64,000 nt of DNA from assembly GCA_036250195.1 (NCBI GenBank), contig JAVHZZ010000003.1, positions 34,874,335-34,938,334 on the forward strand, given 5' to 3'. Positions 11,503 through 22,707 of this stretch are shown here, one piece after another (position 1 is the stretch's first letter; the number at the start of each line of letters is the position of its first letter). Position numbers and translations under genes: made by a program. The stretch comes from Mixophyes australis (taxonomy: Eukaryota; Chordata; Amphibia; Anura; Limnodynastidae). A model generated the notes under the pieces. It saw nothing but the letters and a program-made list of their open reading frames with translations. It made no database searches and was not told the DNA's origin.

Positions 11503-11636
11503 CAAACAAAACCAAAACCAAAACCAAAACACGCAATGGCGGTTTTGCAAAACCAAAACCAAAACCAAAACACGACGGTAATCCAGATCCAAAACCGAAT
11601 CCAAAACCAAAACACGGGGGTCAGTGACCATCTCTA
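11503..11636 (+). repeat. CCAAAAC-rich subterminal repeats of hAT element
   Basis: Many copies of ccaaaac in direct orientation precede the terminal inverted repeat. Subterminal short repeats bind transposase in Ac-like hAT elements. That function here is inferred. Confidence 0.65.
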
Positions 11637-11644
11637 ATGTATAT
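11637..11644. repeat. Right target-site duplication of hAT element
   Basis: atgtatat, identical to 2181-2188. Confidence 0.9.
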
Positions 11645-11781
11645 ATATATGTGTCAGAATCCACAATATTATCTGACCAAAAAAGCTGCTGCAAAACACC
11701 AAGGTGGCTGCGTCCACCAACAAGCACAGTAATAGTCTGGCTCTCTGACTATGTAAGTAATGGATGGAGTGACAATCACAC

Positions 11782-12465
11782 GTTGTCACATATATTTAAC
11801 ATTTATTGCATTACAATCAAATACAATTATACAAATACCTACTAATGCTGACAATAAAACATACTGAAGGGAAAATAATAATAATAAAACAGACTGCATC
11901 ACCGTGCACAGTGACGCGGTCACATAATAAAATTGTTGAAAAACATATCTCATGAGTGGGCCACAGTGCTACTGATTGGGTTGATGTGACAGCTGTCTAT
12001 AATGTAGCCAATACTGTGGTCCGAAATGCGGAAATATAAAAAAACTTTTGAACAAATACCCCACAAAGGATAATGGTGGTAATTGTCACAATCCTAGAGC
12101 TGCCGATAATGGTGGATCACTGCTCGATGTCTAAACGTCGTTGAATGTCAATGTATAACTTTATATAGAACATGAATATTGAAGAGCATTATAATCAAAC
12201 TTGCTGATTACTCCCTCTGATGAAGTTACGTTCCGTAATGAAACGCGTTAGGGGCATAGAGACAACAATCTAGTTGTCCGGATACGACTTAAATACCTAT
12301 CGCGGTCACAATTTTATTATGTGACCGCGTCACTGTGCACGGTGATGCAGCCTGTTTTATTATTATTATTTTTTTCCCTTCAGTATGTTTTATTGTCAGC
12401 ATTAGTAGGTATTTGTATAATTGTATTCGATTGTAATGCAATAAATGTTAAATATATGTGACAAC
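11782..12465. mobile_element. Foldback element with about 165-bp inverted arms
   Basis: The left arm (11782-11944) begins gttgtcacatatatttaac. The right arm (about 12301-12465) is its reverse complement and ends gttaaatatatgtgacaac. The arms include (ata/aat) runs and the palindromic gtgaccgcgtcac region. The roughly 350-bp centre has no ORF but carries cgttccgtaatgaaacgcgtt, a phrase I recognise from anuran repeats. The arms match over nearly their full length, so the element is a non-autonomous inverted-repeat transposon. The superfamily is not clear because no target duplication stands out. Confidence 0.75.
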
Positions 12466-12481
12466 TTGTCATTTACAATTA

Positions 12482-13086
12482 TGGGGCACATTTATCAATC
12501 ATCGGCAGAAAAGGTAAATAGTTATCAATCCTTATCGCATGGATAAGGATTGAACTATTTCTTAAATTTATTAAAAACGGATCACAGAAACAGCAATCCT
12601 GAAAAACTGCTGTTTCTGTGATGAAAAAAAATCACACTTACCCCCCTCTTCGGGACGCGCTGTCTCTAGGATGTCCTCCTGGTCCTCTTCGTTCCTCTTC
12701 TTCCTTCAATTGCGCATGCGCACAAAGATCCCCGCTCTGTCTCTGCAGTTCTGCGAGCGGTGAGTGACAGAGAGGGATCATGTGATCCCTCCACACATGC
12801 GCTGTCCAGCTCTGCTCTTCGGAGCAGAGCTGACAGCATTGGATTTATTCATTTCTGATAATGTACGCCAGCTTCAGACAAGACAAGTTTCCAAAAAAAA
12901 TGTTTTTTCGGAACTTGTTAGATTGCAGCCGGGAGCAGTCACCATACTGTTGAATGGTGACTGCTCCCAAAAACGAAAAAGGGGTGTAATATCTGCTGTG
13001 ATGCACCTTTCTTAAATTTGCAGAGGACACGGAGGCACCTTAATTACCCGGTAAGAGCACTATCGTGCTTTCTTAAATATGCCCCA
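12482..13086. mobile_element. MITE with ends tggggcacatttatcaa / aaatatgcccca
   Basis: The ends form an imperfect terminal inverted repeat: tggggcacattta on the left, ttaaatatgcccca on the right. Inside are further inverted pairs such as gggagcagtcaccat (12931-12945) and atggtgactgctccc (12954-12968). No coding capacity. The TIR type resembles frog PIF/Harbinger-like MITEs. That placement is from recollection of the motif and is uncertain. Confidence 0.6.
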
Positions 13087-13200
13087 ATATCTTTATTTTC
13101 CTGACACTAGCAAAAGTCATAATAGCCCATACATGGCTTGCCGCGGATTCCCCCGACTTCCAAAAATAGCGAGCTCTGGTAAATGATGTTATGGGCCATG

Positions 13201-13480
13201 AATGCTACAGGCTGGAGTCATTAAGGAGAGCAAAGCATAAAAGAAGGGGTAACTTTGCACTTGGGCAAAACCATGTTGCATTGGAGGGGGAAGGTAAATT
13301 TAAAACGTTGGGACAGATTTATAGTTGGGATAGAGCCTGTCCTAGATCAGCTTTACATTTCATTTTAAAAATAAAGCTATCAAATAAGAGTGTGTTAGAT
13401 GAAAAAATAGCTAGTATTTAACTTATGTGCAAAATAATAAACTAATTTGCACCCCTTGCATTTTAACATGGTTTGTCCCT
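13201..13480. mobile_element. Interspersed repeat of unknown class
   Basis: The string from ggagtcattaaggagagcaaa through gggcaaaaccatgttgc to taacatggtttgtccc reads like a highly repeated anuran element I recognise from other frog sequence. It has no ORF and no clear terminal repeats here. The identification rests on memory of the motif alone. Confidence 0.4.
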
Positions 13481-13703
13481 AAAAACATTTACTCCTTTTT
13501 TTAACCTTAGTTTCCTTACTGACTAAGACCCTACATATACAAGGTTAGAGGAGTCAGAGATCTACCAGCGAAACCATATCCGATAATACTTATGGAAAGT
13601 GTATGAGCCTCCTGACTAGTATATCCACAGGCTTCTCTTTGTGGGATTAGCATTGACCTGCACATCCACCTGTTCGTGTATTATCCTGAGCTATATTATT
13701 TAA

Positions 13704-13790
13704 TGCATACTTGCCAACTCTCCCTGAAATAAGGGTGATCTCCCTCACTCCCTGAAGAGTCTGGCATTCTCCCTGATGCTGAGCCAGTAC
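13704..13790. mobile_element. Truncated MITE with gcatacttgccaactctccc end
   Basis: The start gcatacttgccaactctccctg is the same terminal motif as the longer element at 13995-14294. Only one end is present. Confidence 0.55.
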
Positions 13791-13994
13791 AAGATGTGGT
13801 TGGCTTCACCATCTGTGGCATGATGACACAGTTCAGAAATTGTGTCTATGTCCATGTATTGATGCCTATGGAGGTGGCCATGTTCATGGAGATCGAGATT
13901 TAATGAAAGACTGACAACATGACTTCAGTAATGGAGACAGAAATGTAAAAGACACTTCAGTCTCTAGAGATTTATTAGCTGCTTTTCATTAACG

Positions 13995-14294
13995 CATAGT
14001 TGCCTACTCTCCCAGAATGTCCGGGAGAGTCCCGCATTTCTGGGAGACCTCCCAGGCTCCCGGGAGAGCAGGGCAGCCTCCCAGTTCTCCCCCCCACAAT
14101 AGATAAGTGGCGGGGGGGGGGCTAAATGATGCAAATATTGCATCATCTTAGCCCGCCCCCTGCTGTAATTGCCCAAAATTGTGACAATCGTTTAGGGGGT
14201 GGGGCCAAAATGATGTGATTCGTCAAGCCCCGCCCCCGCATGCCCACCTCGCCGAGGATCTCCCTGAAGCCAACGAGGAAAAGTTGGCAAGTAT
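13995..14294. mobile_element. MITE with tgcctactctcccagaatg / agttggcaagtat ends
   Basis: The left end catagttgcctactctccc pairs with the right end gttggcaagtata as degenerate terminal inverted repeats. The interior is rich in ctcccgggag-type palindromes, a gggggggggg run and two gcccc-rich patches. Non-coding. This is a typical frog non-autonomous element by its appearance. Confidence 0.6.
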
Positions 14295-14604
14295 AATTAA
14301 ATGTACAGAAATTCTGTTTTATGTGCTTTGTTAGCTTATCCACTGACACAGCTGTTTGAACAACTGCTTGTTAGCATTTAACTTGTTAACAATGTTTGTT
14401 AGCCTAACTAATGTCAGGTTTTTGTTTTGTTTGCTTGTTTTAATTTTTGTTTGTGTTGTAAAAATCTTCCAATAAAAAACACATGATTGAAAATAAAAAT
14501 AAAAAGTAAATAAAAAAAATGTGTTTAAATATATTCGACTATAACCTGTTTTACCAGGAATGTGTGAATTGATTTCCTGATTGTTTTATTGCTTTCTTCC
14601 TCAG

Positions 14605-14724
14605 GTCTTCTCTCCACATTTGGAAATAGCTATGTTTTACTCATGGCTTGTCGGAGGAAGAAGAAACTCAGGCCGGCTGAAATAATGACAATTAATTTAG
14701 CAATTTGTGACCTGGGAATTTCAG
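14605..14724 (+). CDS. OPN5-like: OPN5-family opsin exon (helix 1 to start of helix 2)
   Basis: The acceptor ctttcttcctcag ends at 14604 and the donor gtaaat starts at 14725. The 120-bp exon begins with the last two bases of a split Gly codon and ends with the first base of a split Val codon. It encodes the helix 1 core (LLSTFGNSYVLLMA), a basic loop RRKKKLRP and the start of helix 2 (AEIMTINLAICDLGIS). These are near-identical to the neuropsin family, where GNxY and RRKKKLRPAEIMTINLA are hallmarks. Opsins bind retinal and signal through G proteins in the plasma membrane; OPN5 members respond to violet/UV light. This is the first exon I can find. The exon for the extracellular N-terminus and initiator Met is missing. 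Confidence 0.95.
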
Positions 14725-15880
14725 GTAAATGCAAATTAGACTTTAAAGGATCAATAATTCTGATATGCACATTTAAAGAGGAAGTAAAGTTATTGGTTGA
14801 CATTTCTATCTATCATACATGTCCTTCTGTCATATTAAAATACAAGGGTAGTGATTGTACAAATGCTACTAATGTAGTGTTCATTGACAATACAGTTGTG
14901 CGTATGGGCGTGAATGGCGGAAGTCTGGTGTATATGCTACTGATTCAAAGCTGGACTCATCTTTAGACGCATACTGCTCTGAAAGTGGTCAAAAATACGC
15001 TCTATTTTGAGTGTAACTTTTGGAGCGGAAACTATGTCAGATTTGGGTCCAGCTCTAAATGAGGCCCTTTGTGTTTAATTTCCACAGTTGGTCACACGCT
15101 CTGTAATATATCAGCGATATCAGGCAATTGGCCCAATATGGCAGCATGTGTAGGAGCGAAAAATATCGGGATGTTCACTAATGATATAACAATCGATATA
15201 ATATAACAGTCCCCAGTGATATGGAAAGTGATCCTGCCGCTCGGCCCAAGCGTATGATAGTTGGATTTTGGCCAATATGGCCACCCAGCCCATGAAATCA
15301 AGATTAACGTAGGATAATTATTATGTTTTTTTATAGCGTTGCACTTTATAGAGAAGGCCAAATCCTTCATGCCAGCCCCTGCCCTGGTGGAATATTTATG
15401 GAAGGGTGAAAGTCCTACAACAGATAACAGGCCAGGAGCTTTTAAAAAAGAATACAAAATTGTTTCATGCATTAATGTTTACATTTTTCCTTTAATTTGT
15501 TTTTTAAAATAAATTAAATAAAAATGTATTTTATCTATCTGGGCATGCACGAGATGACCCCCTGGCTAACACTTGTGCCCATCCGCTGAGACTGGACTGC
15601 TGGAGCAGAAAATTCTTACGGCTCTGGGCCAGCATCGCTCAGCTTCCTCAGCAATATATTTTTGGACAAATGTCGTTGATAAGTGATTTTCTTTTTAAAT
15701 AAAAAAGAAATCTTTATTGCTGAAATGGGGCTGACATTGAAACATATGCCCTTAAGTTCTCTAAACACTGCCCACATAATACCACTGCATCGTGCCTAGT
15801 TACAACTATTGTCGCAATATATTGGAGAACAATAGAATTTTAGATTATTTTTCCCAATGTGCAAATGTCTCCTCTCATCA
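14725..15880. other. Start of opsin first visible intron, no gene seen
   Basis: Intronic sequence with small ORFs only. About 14880-15060 and 15090-15330 look repeat-like (for example the paired ccaatatgg phrases at 15131 and 15270), but I cannot assign them to a family. Confidence 0.5.
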
Positions 15881-16265
15881 TCATATTATTATTATTATTA
15901 TTATCTTTGACTTATAAGGCGCCACAAAGGGTCTGCAGCGCCGTACATTACATATACAGAAAACAGAACCAAGACACAACATGATACACAAATATATACA
16001 AACACAGGTGACAGGGTAAAGCAAATCAGATTATATCTGACAGATAGTGAAAGGGATGGTAGAAATCAGCAAGAAGAAAGCCAAAGCTTAATAAAACAGG
16101 GAAAACAGGGCTAGGGAAGCAGGCCAAGAGGTACAGAGGGTGAAGGAACAGTAGAAGAAGCACACAAGGAAAGAGGGCCCTGCTCATGAAAGCTAACAAC
16201 CTAAAGGGAAGGGGGATACACATAAAGGGTGGTAGTAACTAGGGGAGAGAGCCAGGACAAGAAAG

Positions 16266-17935
16266 TTAGCAGGACTGATAGACTTGAATAAAGAAATGAG
16301 TCTTAAGGGCACGCTTGAAGCCTTTGAGAGTAGATGCTAACCTGATGGAACGTGGAAGATCGTTCCACAGCAGGGGAGCAGCCCGGGCAAAGTCCTGAAG
16401 ACGAGAGTGAGAGGAAGTGATCAGTGAAGTAGTGAGGCGGCGGTCAGAGGCAGAGCGGAGGGGGCGGGTAGGAGTGTAGGTAGAGATGAGATTAGAGATG
16501 TAGGGAGGGGAAGATTGACTAAGAGCTTTAAAGGTGAGGGTGAGGAGTTTAAATTTAATTCTGTAGGGTATGGGGAGCCAATGTAGTGACTGTTGGAGGG
16601 AGACCGCAGAGATAGAGCGGCGGGAGAGAAAAATGAGGTGGGCAGCAGCATTGGGCATAGACTTAAGAGGATCAAGGCGAGAATCAGGAAGGCCAGAGAG
16701 AAGAAGGTTATAGTAGTCAAGGCGAGAGATAATAAGCGAGTGAACAAGGGTTTTCGTGGCTTCTGTGGTGAGAAAGGGACGTATCTTAGATATATTCCGA
16801 AGGTGAAAGTAACAGGATTTAGAGAGGGACAGAATGTGAGGCTTAAATGAGAGGGAGGAATCAAGGATGACCCCAAGGCATCGGACTTGGGGGCCAGAAA
16901 CAAGGGTAGTGTTATTAACAGAAATAGAGAGGGGGGGAGGTGGGAGAGTCCTGGCAGGGGGGAAGCTCGGTCTTGGAAATATTGAGTTTAAGTAAGCGTT
17001 GGGACATCCAAGATGAGATGGCCGAGAGACAGGAGGAGACACGAGACAGAAGGGAAGGGGAGAGGTCAGGGGATGAAAGATAGATTTGGGTATCATCAGC
17101 ATAGAGATGGTACTGGAGGCCAAAGGAGTGGATGAGGACACCAAGGGAGGAGGTGTAGAGGGAGAAAAGCAGGGGGCCAAGAACGGAGCCTTGAGGAACC
17201 CCAACGGGTAGGGGAAGAGGGGGTGATGTAGAATCATGAGTAGAGACTGAGAAGGAGCGGTTGGTGAGGTAAGAGGAAAACCAGGAGAGGACAGTGTTAC
17301 ATAGGCCTAAAGATTTGAGAGTTTGCAAAAGGAGTGCGTGGTCAACGGTATCGAAGGCAGCAGAGAGGTCAAGAAGGATAAAAAGGGAGTAGTGTCTATT
17401 GGATTTAGCGAGGAGAAGGTCATTAGTGACCTTAATGAGGGCAGTTTCAGTGGAGTGGAGGGGGCGAAAACCAGATTGGAGCGGGTCAAGTAGTGAGTGA
17501 GAGGAAAGAAAGGAGGTGAGACGGTTGTAGACAACCCGTTCAAGGAGTTTGGAGGCAAAAGGAAGAAGCGAAATAGGGCGGTAATTAGAGAGAGAGGCGG
17601 GATCAAGGGACGGTTTCTTGAGTATGGGGGAGACAAGAGCATGTTTAAAAGAGGAGGGGAAGATTCCAGAGGAGAGGGAGAGGTTGAGGAGGTGTGCAAG
17701 GTGGGAGCAGGCTTCGGGAGAGAGGGAGCGGAGAAGGTGGGAGGGGATTGGGTCCTGTGTGCAAGTGGAGGGGGGAGAGGAAGAGAGAAGGGTATGGACT
17801 TCATCTGCAGATACCGGAGTGTAGGAAGAGAAGGAGGGTGAGCTAACTGGAGGGGAGGGGAGAAAGGAGATAGCAGCAGCAGAGGAGGGTGAGAAGGGGG
17901 ACAGAATGGGCATGGAGGGGGAGAGGGTGGGGTAA
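16266..17935 (-). pseudogene. LINE reverse transcriptase and C-terminal region
   Basis: The reverse transcriptase core is read from about 17913 leftward: [24 protein letters not shown] (first catalytic Asp), [16 protein letters not shown] and [13 protein letters not shown] (catalytic YADD). The motifs are typical of the L2/CR1 group. A frame change near 17915-17935 separates it from the endonuclease frame. Another near 16950, in a run of g residues, shifts it into the frame that ends at 16266. The C-terminal part contains LGVILDSSLSF and LPIPYRIKFKLLTLTFKAL, the usual conserved tail. It is not functional as it stands. Confidence 0.88.
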
Positions 17936-18617
17936 GACGGGACTGCTGGGAGATGTCATGACGTATAGACTCAATCTTGGAGGTGAAGTGGGTAGCAAAG
18001 TCGACAGCAGAGAGCGTGGTGGGGAGTGGGAGAGGGGGAGGGGAGAGGAGGGAATGTGCAAAAAGCTGACGGGGGTTGGAAGATTGGGAAGAAATGAGAG
18101 CTTTGAAGAAAGATTGTTTAGAGAGGGAAAGGGCCGAACTATAAGAGACAAGCATGAACTTGAAGTGGAGGAAGCCAGCATGAGTGTGTGACTTTCTCCA
18201 AAGCCGTTCTGCACTGCGGGAGCATTTTTGAAGATAGCGGGTAAGTTTAGAGTGCCACGGTTGTGGCGGGGACCGACGAAGCTTGACGGTGACAGCCGTG
18301 GCGACAGAGTCAAGTGCAGTGGTAAGAGTGCGATTGTAGAAGGAGAAAGCCTTATCGGGGCAAGAAAGAGTGGTGATGGGGGAGAGGAGCAAGCCCAGGG
18401 AGGAGGAGAAACTGGTAGGATCAACTGTGTCAAGATTACACCTGGTGAGAGTAACCTTGGGGGACGGCGACGATGAGAGGGGTGGAGAGATGCTAAAAGA
18501 GAGGAGATGGTGGTCCGAGAGAGGAAAAGGAGAATTAATGAGGTCAGAGACAGTACCGAGGTGTGAAAAAAACAGATCTAGGGAGTGGCCACTTCGGTGG
18601 GAGGGAGAGGAAATCCA

Positions 18618-19523
18618 TTGAGAGAGAGCAAGGAAGAAGGAGAGGGAGAGAAGTTTGGAGGCAGCAGGGTCTGAGGGATTGTCTATAGGGATATTAAAAT
18701 CCCCCAAGATCAGGGAGGGAAGGTCAGAGGAGAGAAAGTGAGGGAGTCAGGTGGCAAAGTGATCAAGAAATTGGGAGACAGGACCAGGAGGACGGTAGAT
18801 AACAGCAACACGAAGGTGGACTGGGTGGAATAGGCGGATAGAGTGTACCTCAAAGGAGGAAAAAGAGAGGGAGGGTTCAGGGGGAAGAACCCGAAAAGAA
18901 CAACAGGGGGAGAGAAGTATGCCGACGCTACCACCTTGCCGTTCCCCAGATCTGGGTGTGTGGGAGAAGGACAAGCCCCCGAAAGAGAGAGCAGCTGGAG
19001 AGGTAGTGTCCTCAGGGGATAGCCAGGTTTCAGTGATGGCAAGCAGGTTGATGGATCTAGAGATAAAGAGATCATGGATAGAGGTCAATTTGTTACAGAC
19101 TGATCTGGCATTCCAGAGACCACAGGATAGTGGAAGAGAGGGAAAAGGAGAGATGTGGATGAGATTGTTGGGGTTGCTCGTCTGCAAGGGTGAGTATGAT
19201 ATGGAGCGAGCGGAATGACAGGAAGAGAGGTTTGGAATTGGACGAGACGCAGAAATAAGAGGGGATTTGTCAGCAGACAGGAGATGAGGGGCAGGGGAGC
19301 AAGAGGTAGGGGAGGAGTGGAGATGGGGCAGATAAGGGGGTTTATGAATGGGAGAGGCAGAAGGTAGGAGTGACGTGAGGGAGAAGATTAGCTGGGGGAA
19401 AGAGAGGGAGGAGGAAGGTAGGAGCAGATTGACGCTGAGAGAAGAGCAGCGAAGGGGACAAGAAGGAAAGGGTGTGAGTGGGGAAAGGGAGGAGAGAGGA
19501 AAAGATGGAAGAGGGGGCAGCAT
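18618..19523 (-). pseudogene. LINE endonuclease domain (APE-type)
   Basis: The frame reads GLWNARSVCNK, LAITETWL and then GGSVGILLS and VAVIYRPPGP, the classic order of an apurinic-endonuclease-like domain that nicks target DNA for retrotransposition. A stop at 18747-18749 interrupts it just after HFAT. The same frame resumes with LILGDFNIPID (GDFN is the conserved metal-site motif) and then reaches the SLDLFF and LSDHHLL motifs. The N-terminal 120 residues are low-complexity Ser/Pro/Leu. Confidence 0.85.
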
Positions 19524-20330
19524 GTTAGATCAGGGGCCAAGAGGCACAGAAGAGAAGAGAGGAGTGAAATAGGGAGGGGGATGGGAAGTGAGAGGGGGTA
19601 GTGAGGAGGTGGAAGAATATGGAAAGGTTGGACATGGGAAGCAGGGGGACAGAGGGAGAGGACAGAAGTGAAAGAGTAAATCATGATAAAGCTAGAGAAG
19701 GTGTGGAATAGACAGTTGAAAGAATTCAGAAATCAAGAATGGTAAGGGCTTACAAGTGTAGTGAGGAAAGGGTGAGAGCACAAGAGGTGAATAAAAAAGA
19801 ATGCAAAGGTAGAAGGAGATTCAAGAGATTACAGAGCAATTTGTAACATTTTCCTAGGAATTGTGTATATAGTACTAGTGACCCATGTTAGTCAGACCAG
19901 ACTCACTATAAATCGTGTGCATTCAAAGTCTATTTCATCCAGTAGGTTTCCCTGATGGCTACTGCTCACCCCTAGCAAAATGGAGCTTGGGACATGACCA
20001 GTACTAATACAAATTTTAATCTTATAATCTAAGTATTACTAAACGTATATCAAGTTTTAACCCTAGTCACAGCCTATAATCCAAGACTAACCATCAAATG
20101 AGCACAGACTCTAATACAACCCTAACTATAAACCTATCACATACTCTAATATAAGTCTATCTATAAACCTAGCACAAACTATAATCCAACTCTAACCATA
20201 AACTCAGCACAGACTCTAATAGAAGCCTAACTATAAACCAAGCACAGACTGTAATACAAGCCTAACTATAAACCTAGCACAAACTCTAATACAAGTCTAA
20301 CTATATACCGAGCACAAACTCTAATACAAG

Positions 20331-21605
20331 CAGGGCCTGATTAAGGGTTCTGGCCGCCCTAGGCTCATACGGCCGCAGCCCCCCCCCCCCCCTCCTCCGA
20401 ATATATAGGTGTATAGGAACACTCCTGAATATGAATGTTCAGGTGTATTCTCCAGCATTCAAATTTAGACAGATTGTGCCATTGTCTCTTACCTGTTCTT
20501 GCTCTTCTCTCTTGCAACTTTGTTATCTTCTCGCTGGCTTCTGGAAAGTTGGCGTCCTTTTTTGAAAATGCAAAAATGTATTATAATGCAAACCCTGAAT
20601 GATTAGGCCCTTTAGTTAAAACAAAACACTCCATTATGGCCAGCTAAAAGTACCCTATTGGACAGGCATATATAAGCAATATCTGAATATTTGTTGTCAA
20701 TCAAATACAAACCTCTACCAGCCCCATCTCACTAATATTTAGTATTCTAGTGATTGCTGAGACCACCCATGTGACCACCACACAATCATGAGATTCTGCC
20801 CCCCAAAGCTGCTCTATTTTTTAAATACCCCCTGCAGCCATTTTCCTTAACCACAACCCCCCCCCCACAGCCATTTTCCTTAACCCCTGCTGCAGCCATT
20901 TTCTTTACCTCCCACCCTGCATCCATCCCCCTTGCAGCTATTTTCCTTACCTCCACTCTGCTAGCTAGCTATCCCCCCCCGTCACATCAAAACTCCCCCA
21001 GTCACATATATCAGCCCCCCTCCTCTGCCCTCCTTCATACATATCAACCTCTCTACCTCCCTATAGATTTTCATGGCAGCCCCCCCTCCCACCCTATAGA
21101 TTTGTATGACAGTCCCCCTCTCCCTCCCTATACATATGCATGACAGTCCCCCCTCTCCCTCCCTATAGATATGCAGGGCAGTTCCCCCCCCTCCCTATAG
21201 ATATGCAGGGCAGTTCCCCCCCTCCCTATAGATATGCAGGGCAGTTCCCCCCTTCACTTACCTGTAGTTGTGCCAGCGTCGCTCCTCTCCTCAGATCAGC
21301 AGATAGGAAGTGAAGACGTCCTGCTTCCTGTCTGCTGCACAGCAACAGGCAGCCTGGCGATTGGCTGTGTGTTGCTAACCACTGACCACCAATGCTTTTG
21401 ATCGTCGAGCCCTCCACCCCCCCGCAGCGACCCCCCCCCCCCCCGCGGCGACCCCCCCGCCTCCCACACCCCGAAAAAAAAAATGAATGAAGGAAAAAAA
21501 AAAAAAAAATTTTTTTTTTTTAAAAAATACCCACAGTGCAGCGCCCCCCCGGGACCCAGCGCCCCAGGCTGCAGCCTGGTCAGCCTAGTGGTTGATCAGG
21601 CCCTG
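20331..21605. mobile_element. Non-autonomous hAT element (cagggcctgatta ends) with 8-bp TSD
   Basis: The ends cagggcctgattaagg and ggttgatcaggccctg are inverted repeats. Both flanks carry the direct repeat aatacaag (20323-20330 and 21606-21613), an 8-bp duplication as expected for hAT. The interior is non-coding, with c-rich stretches and small tandem repeats such as ccctatagatatgcagggcag around 21080-21250. A shorter relative lies at 42152-42636. Confidence 0.9.
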
Positions 21606-21654
21606 AATACAAGCCTAACTATAAACCGAGGACAGACTCCAATATAAGCCTAAC

Positions 21655-22064
21655 CAGTGCTTCTTTTTGTCATAGAACTCACCAGAACTGAGTTCCGGCA
21701 CCTTTTTGTCAATGGATTTTCCAAGTTTTAAAAGTAACTTTTGAACATTTGATGTTTGGTCCACGTGGACTTGAATCGCCCCGTCGAGCGTAACAGGTTG
21801 GCAGCAAAATCATTAAAACGGTGCATGCGGGTTGCTTGTGTGTCGAGTACGATGCATGCGTACATCGTCCGCACTGGTTGTGATGGCACTGCTCGGCTTG
21901 TGGCACTGCTCAGCTTGTGATTGGTCGTGTGGTCGCGCACTGAGTACTTACTGCGGGCGGTGACTGTTATGTTTCATTACACAACTGACGTGTGTTGGTG
22001 TGTGTACTGTGATTGACTACGTGATGTGAGTTCCGGCGCCTTTTTTTTTACAAAAAAAGCACTG
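21655..22064. mobile_element. Non-autonomous hAT element (cagtgcttctttttgt ends)
   Basis: The left end cagtgcttctttttgtc and right end acaaaaaaagcactg are inverted repeats. Flanks agcctaac (21647-21654) and agcgtaac (22065-22072) match at 7 of 8 positions, consistent with an aged 8-bp duplication. The gagttccggc motif also recurs just inside both ends in inverted and direct form. Non-coding. Confidence 0.85.
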
Positions 22065-22469
22065 AGCGTAACTATACACCTAGCACACACTCTAATAATA
22101 CCCTAACTATAAACCTAGCACACACTCTAATACTACCCTAACTATAAATCTAGCACACACTCTAATACTACCCTAACTATAAACCTAGAAAACACTCTAA
22201 TACTACCCTAACTATACACCTAGCACACACTCTAATACTACCCTAACTATAAACCTAGCAAACACTCTAATACTACCGTAACTATACACCTAGCACACAC
22301 TCTAATACTACCCTAACTATAAACCTAGCACACACTCTAATACTACCCTAACTATTAGAGATGGGCGGGCTCGGTTCCCCGAGAACCGAACCCACCCGAA
22401 CTTTGCCTATCCGCTCGGCTCGGTACTCTCTCGCCCGCTTGGATTCCAAATCGAGGCCGAACGTCATTG

Positions 22470-22523
22470 TGACGTCATCGGATCTTGGGGCTCGGTTCTC
22501 GCAATATTTGAAAATTATAAATA
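22470..22523 (+). promoter_or_regulatory. CRE and TATA box of the second hAT copy
   Basis: A perfect tgacgtca palindrome (22470-22477) and tataaata (22516-22523), in the same arrangement as 2315-2368 of the complete element. Confidence 0.5.
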
Positions 22524-22707
22524 CCCGCCTACAAAGCAATCCATCGCCATTTGACAGAGGGAGAGAGCAGGGTGTAGTCACAGGCTGATTAGAGCTGGGA
22601 CAGAGAATACAATTCTGATAACAATTCTGATTGATTACAATTCTGATTAAAATTCTAATAACAATTTATAGAGAAGATAGGAGGATAGAGGAGTCTTTTT
22701 TTCAATA

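Larger units (their letters stand above)
2189..11636 (+). mobile_element. Complete hAT DNA transposon with giant internal repeat array
   Basis: The element starts tagagatgggtggg and ends gtcagtgaccatctcta, so the ends share an inverted TAGAGATGG. It is flanked on both sides by the 8-bp direct repeat atgtatat (2181-2188 and 11637-11644), the target-site duplication length diagnostic of the hAT superfamily. In order it contains: a leader with CRE-like and TATA motifs, 51 tandem 100-bp units (2541-7640), a transposase frame (7664-10657) with a BED zinc finger and hAT core, a second tandem array (about 10826-11260), and CCAAAAC-rich subterminal repeats. At about 9.4 kb it is large for a hAT element, because more than half is tandem repeat. 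It appears complete at both ends and may be fairly young, since the TSD is still perfect and only one stop interrupts the transposase. Confidence 0.92.
15885..19850 (-). mobile_element. L2/CR1-like non-LTR retrotransposon, degenerate but near full length
   Basis: The minus strand encodes, in order, an APE-type endonuclease and a reverse transcriptase, each broken by stops and frameshifts. The 3' end on the left finishes with a gcgccttataagtc-like tail followed by a taa/att microsatellite (15887-15903), the kind of tail used by L2/CR1-group elements. Purine-rich composition of the plus strand (long gga/gag runs) reflects the Ser/Pro/Leu-rich coding strand. No target duplication could be identified. 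The 5' boundary near 19850 is approximate. It lies antisense inside the opsin intron. Confidence 0.85.
20075..22355. repeat. Minisatellite, about 36-bp unit, interrupted by two insertions
   Basis: The unit is close to ctctaatactaccctaact followed by ataaacctagcacacac. Degenerate copies run from about 20075 to 20330, resume at 21606-21654 and again from 22065 to 22355, where the copies are most regular. Two hAT-type elements sit inside it and a third element (22356) ends it. Confidence 0.9.

Noticed and set aside
1..14604. Opsin first exon
   Set aside because: I looked for an N-terminal segment ending in a helix-1 start with a Gly split codon and donor, and found none that I could defend.
15092..15472. 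Minus-strand 126-codon frame as a gene
   Set aside because: The composition and repeated ccaatatgg phrases look like an interspersed repeat, with no protein motif.
16421..19684. Many overlapping ORFs on both strands
   Set aside because: Shadow frames of the L2/CR1-like LINE caused by its purine/pyrimidine bias; only the endonuclease and reverse transcriptase frames carry motifs.
22070..22355. Telomere-like repeats (accctaact)
   Set aside because: The ccctaa string is part of a 36-bp minisatellite unit and is not repeated every six bases.
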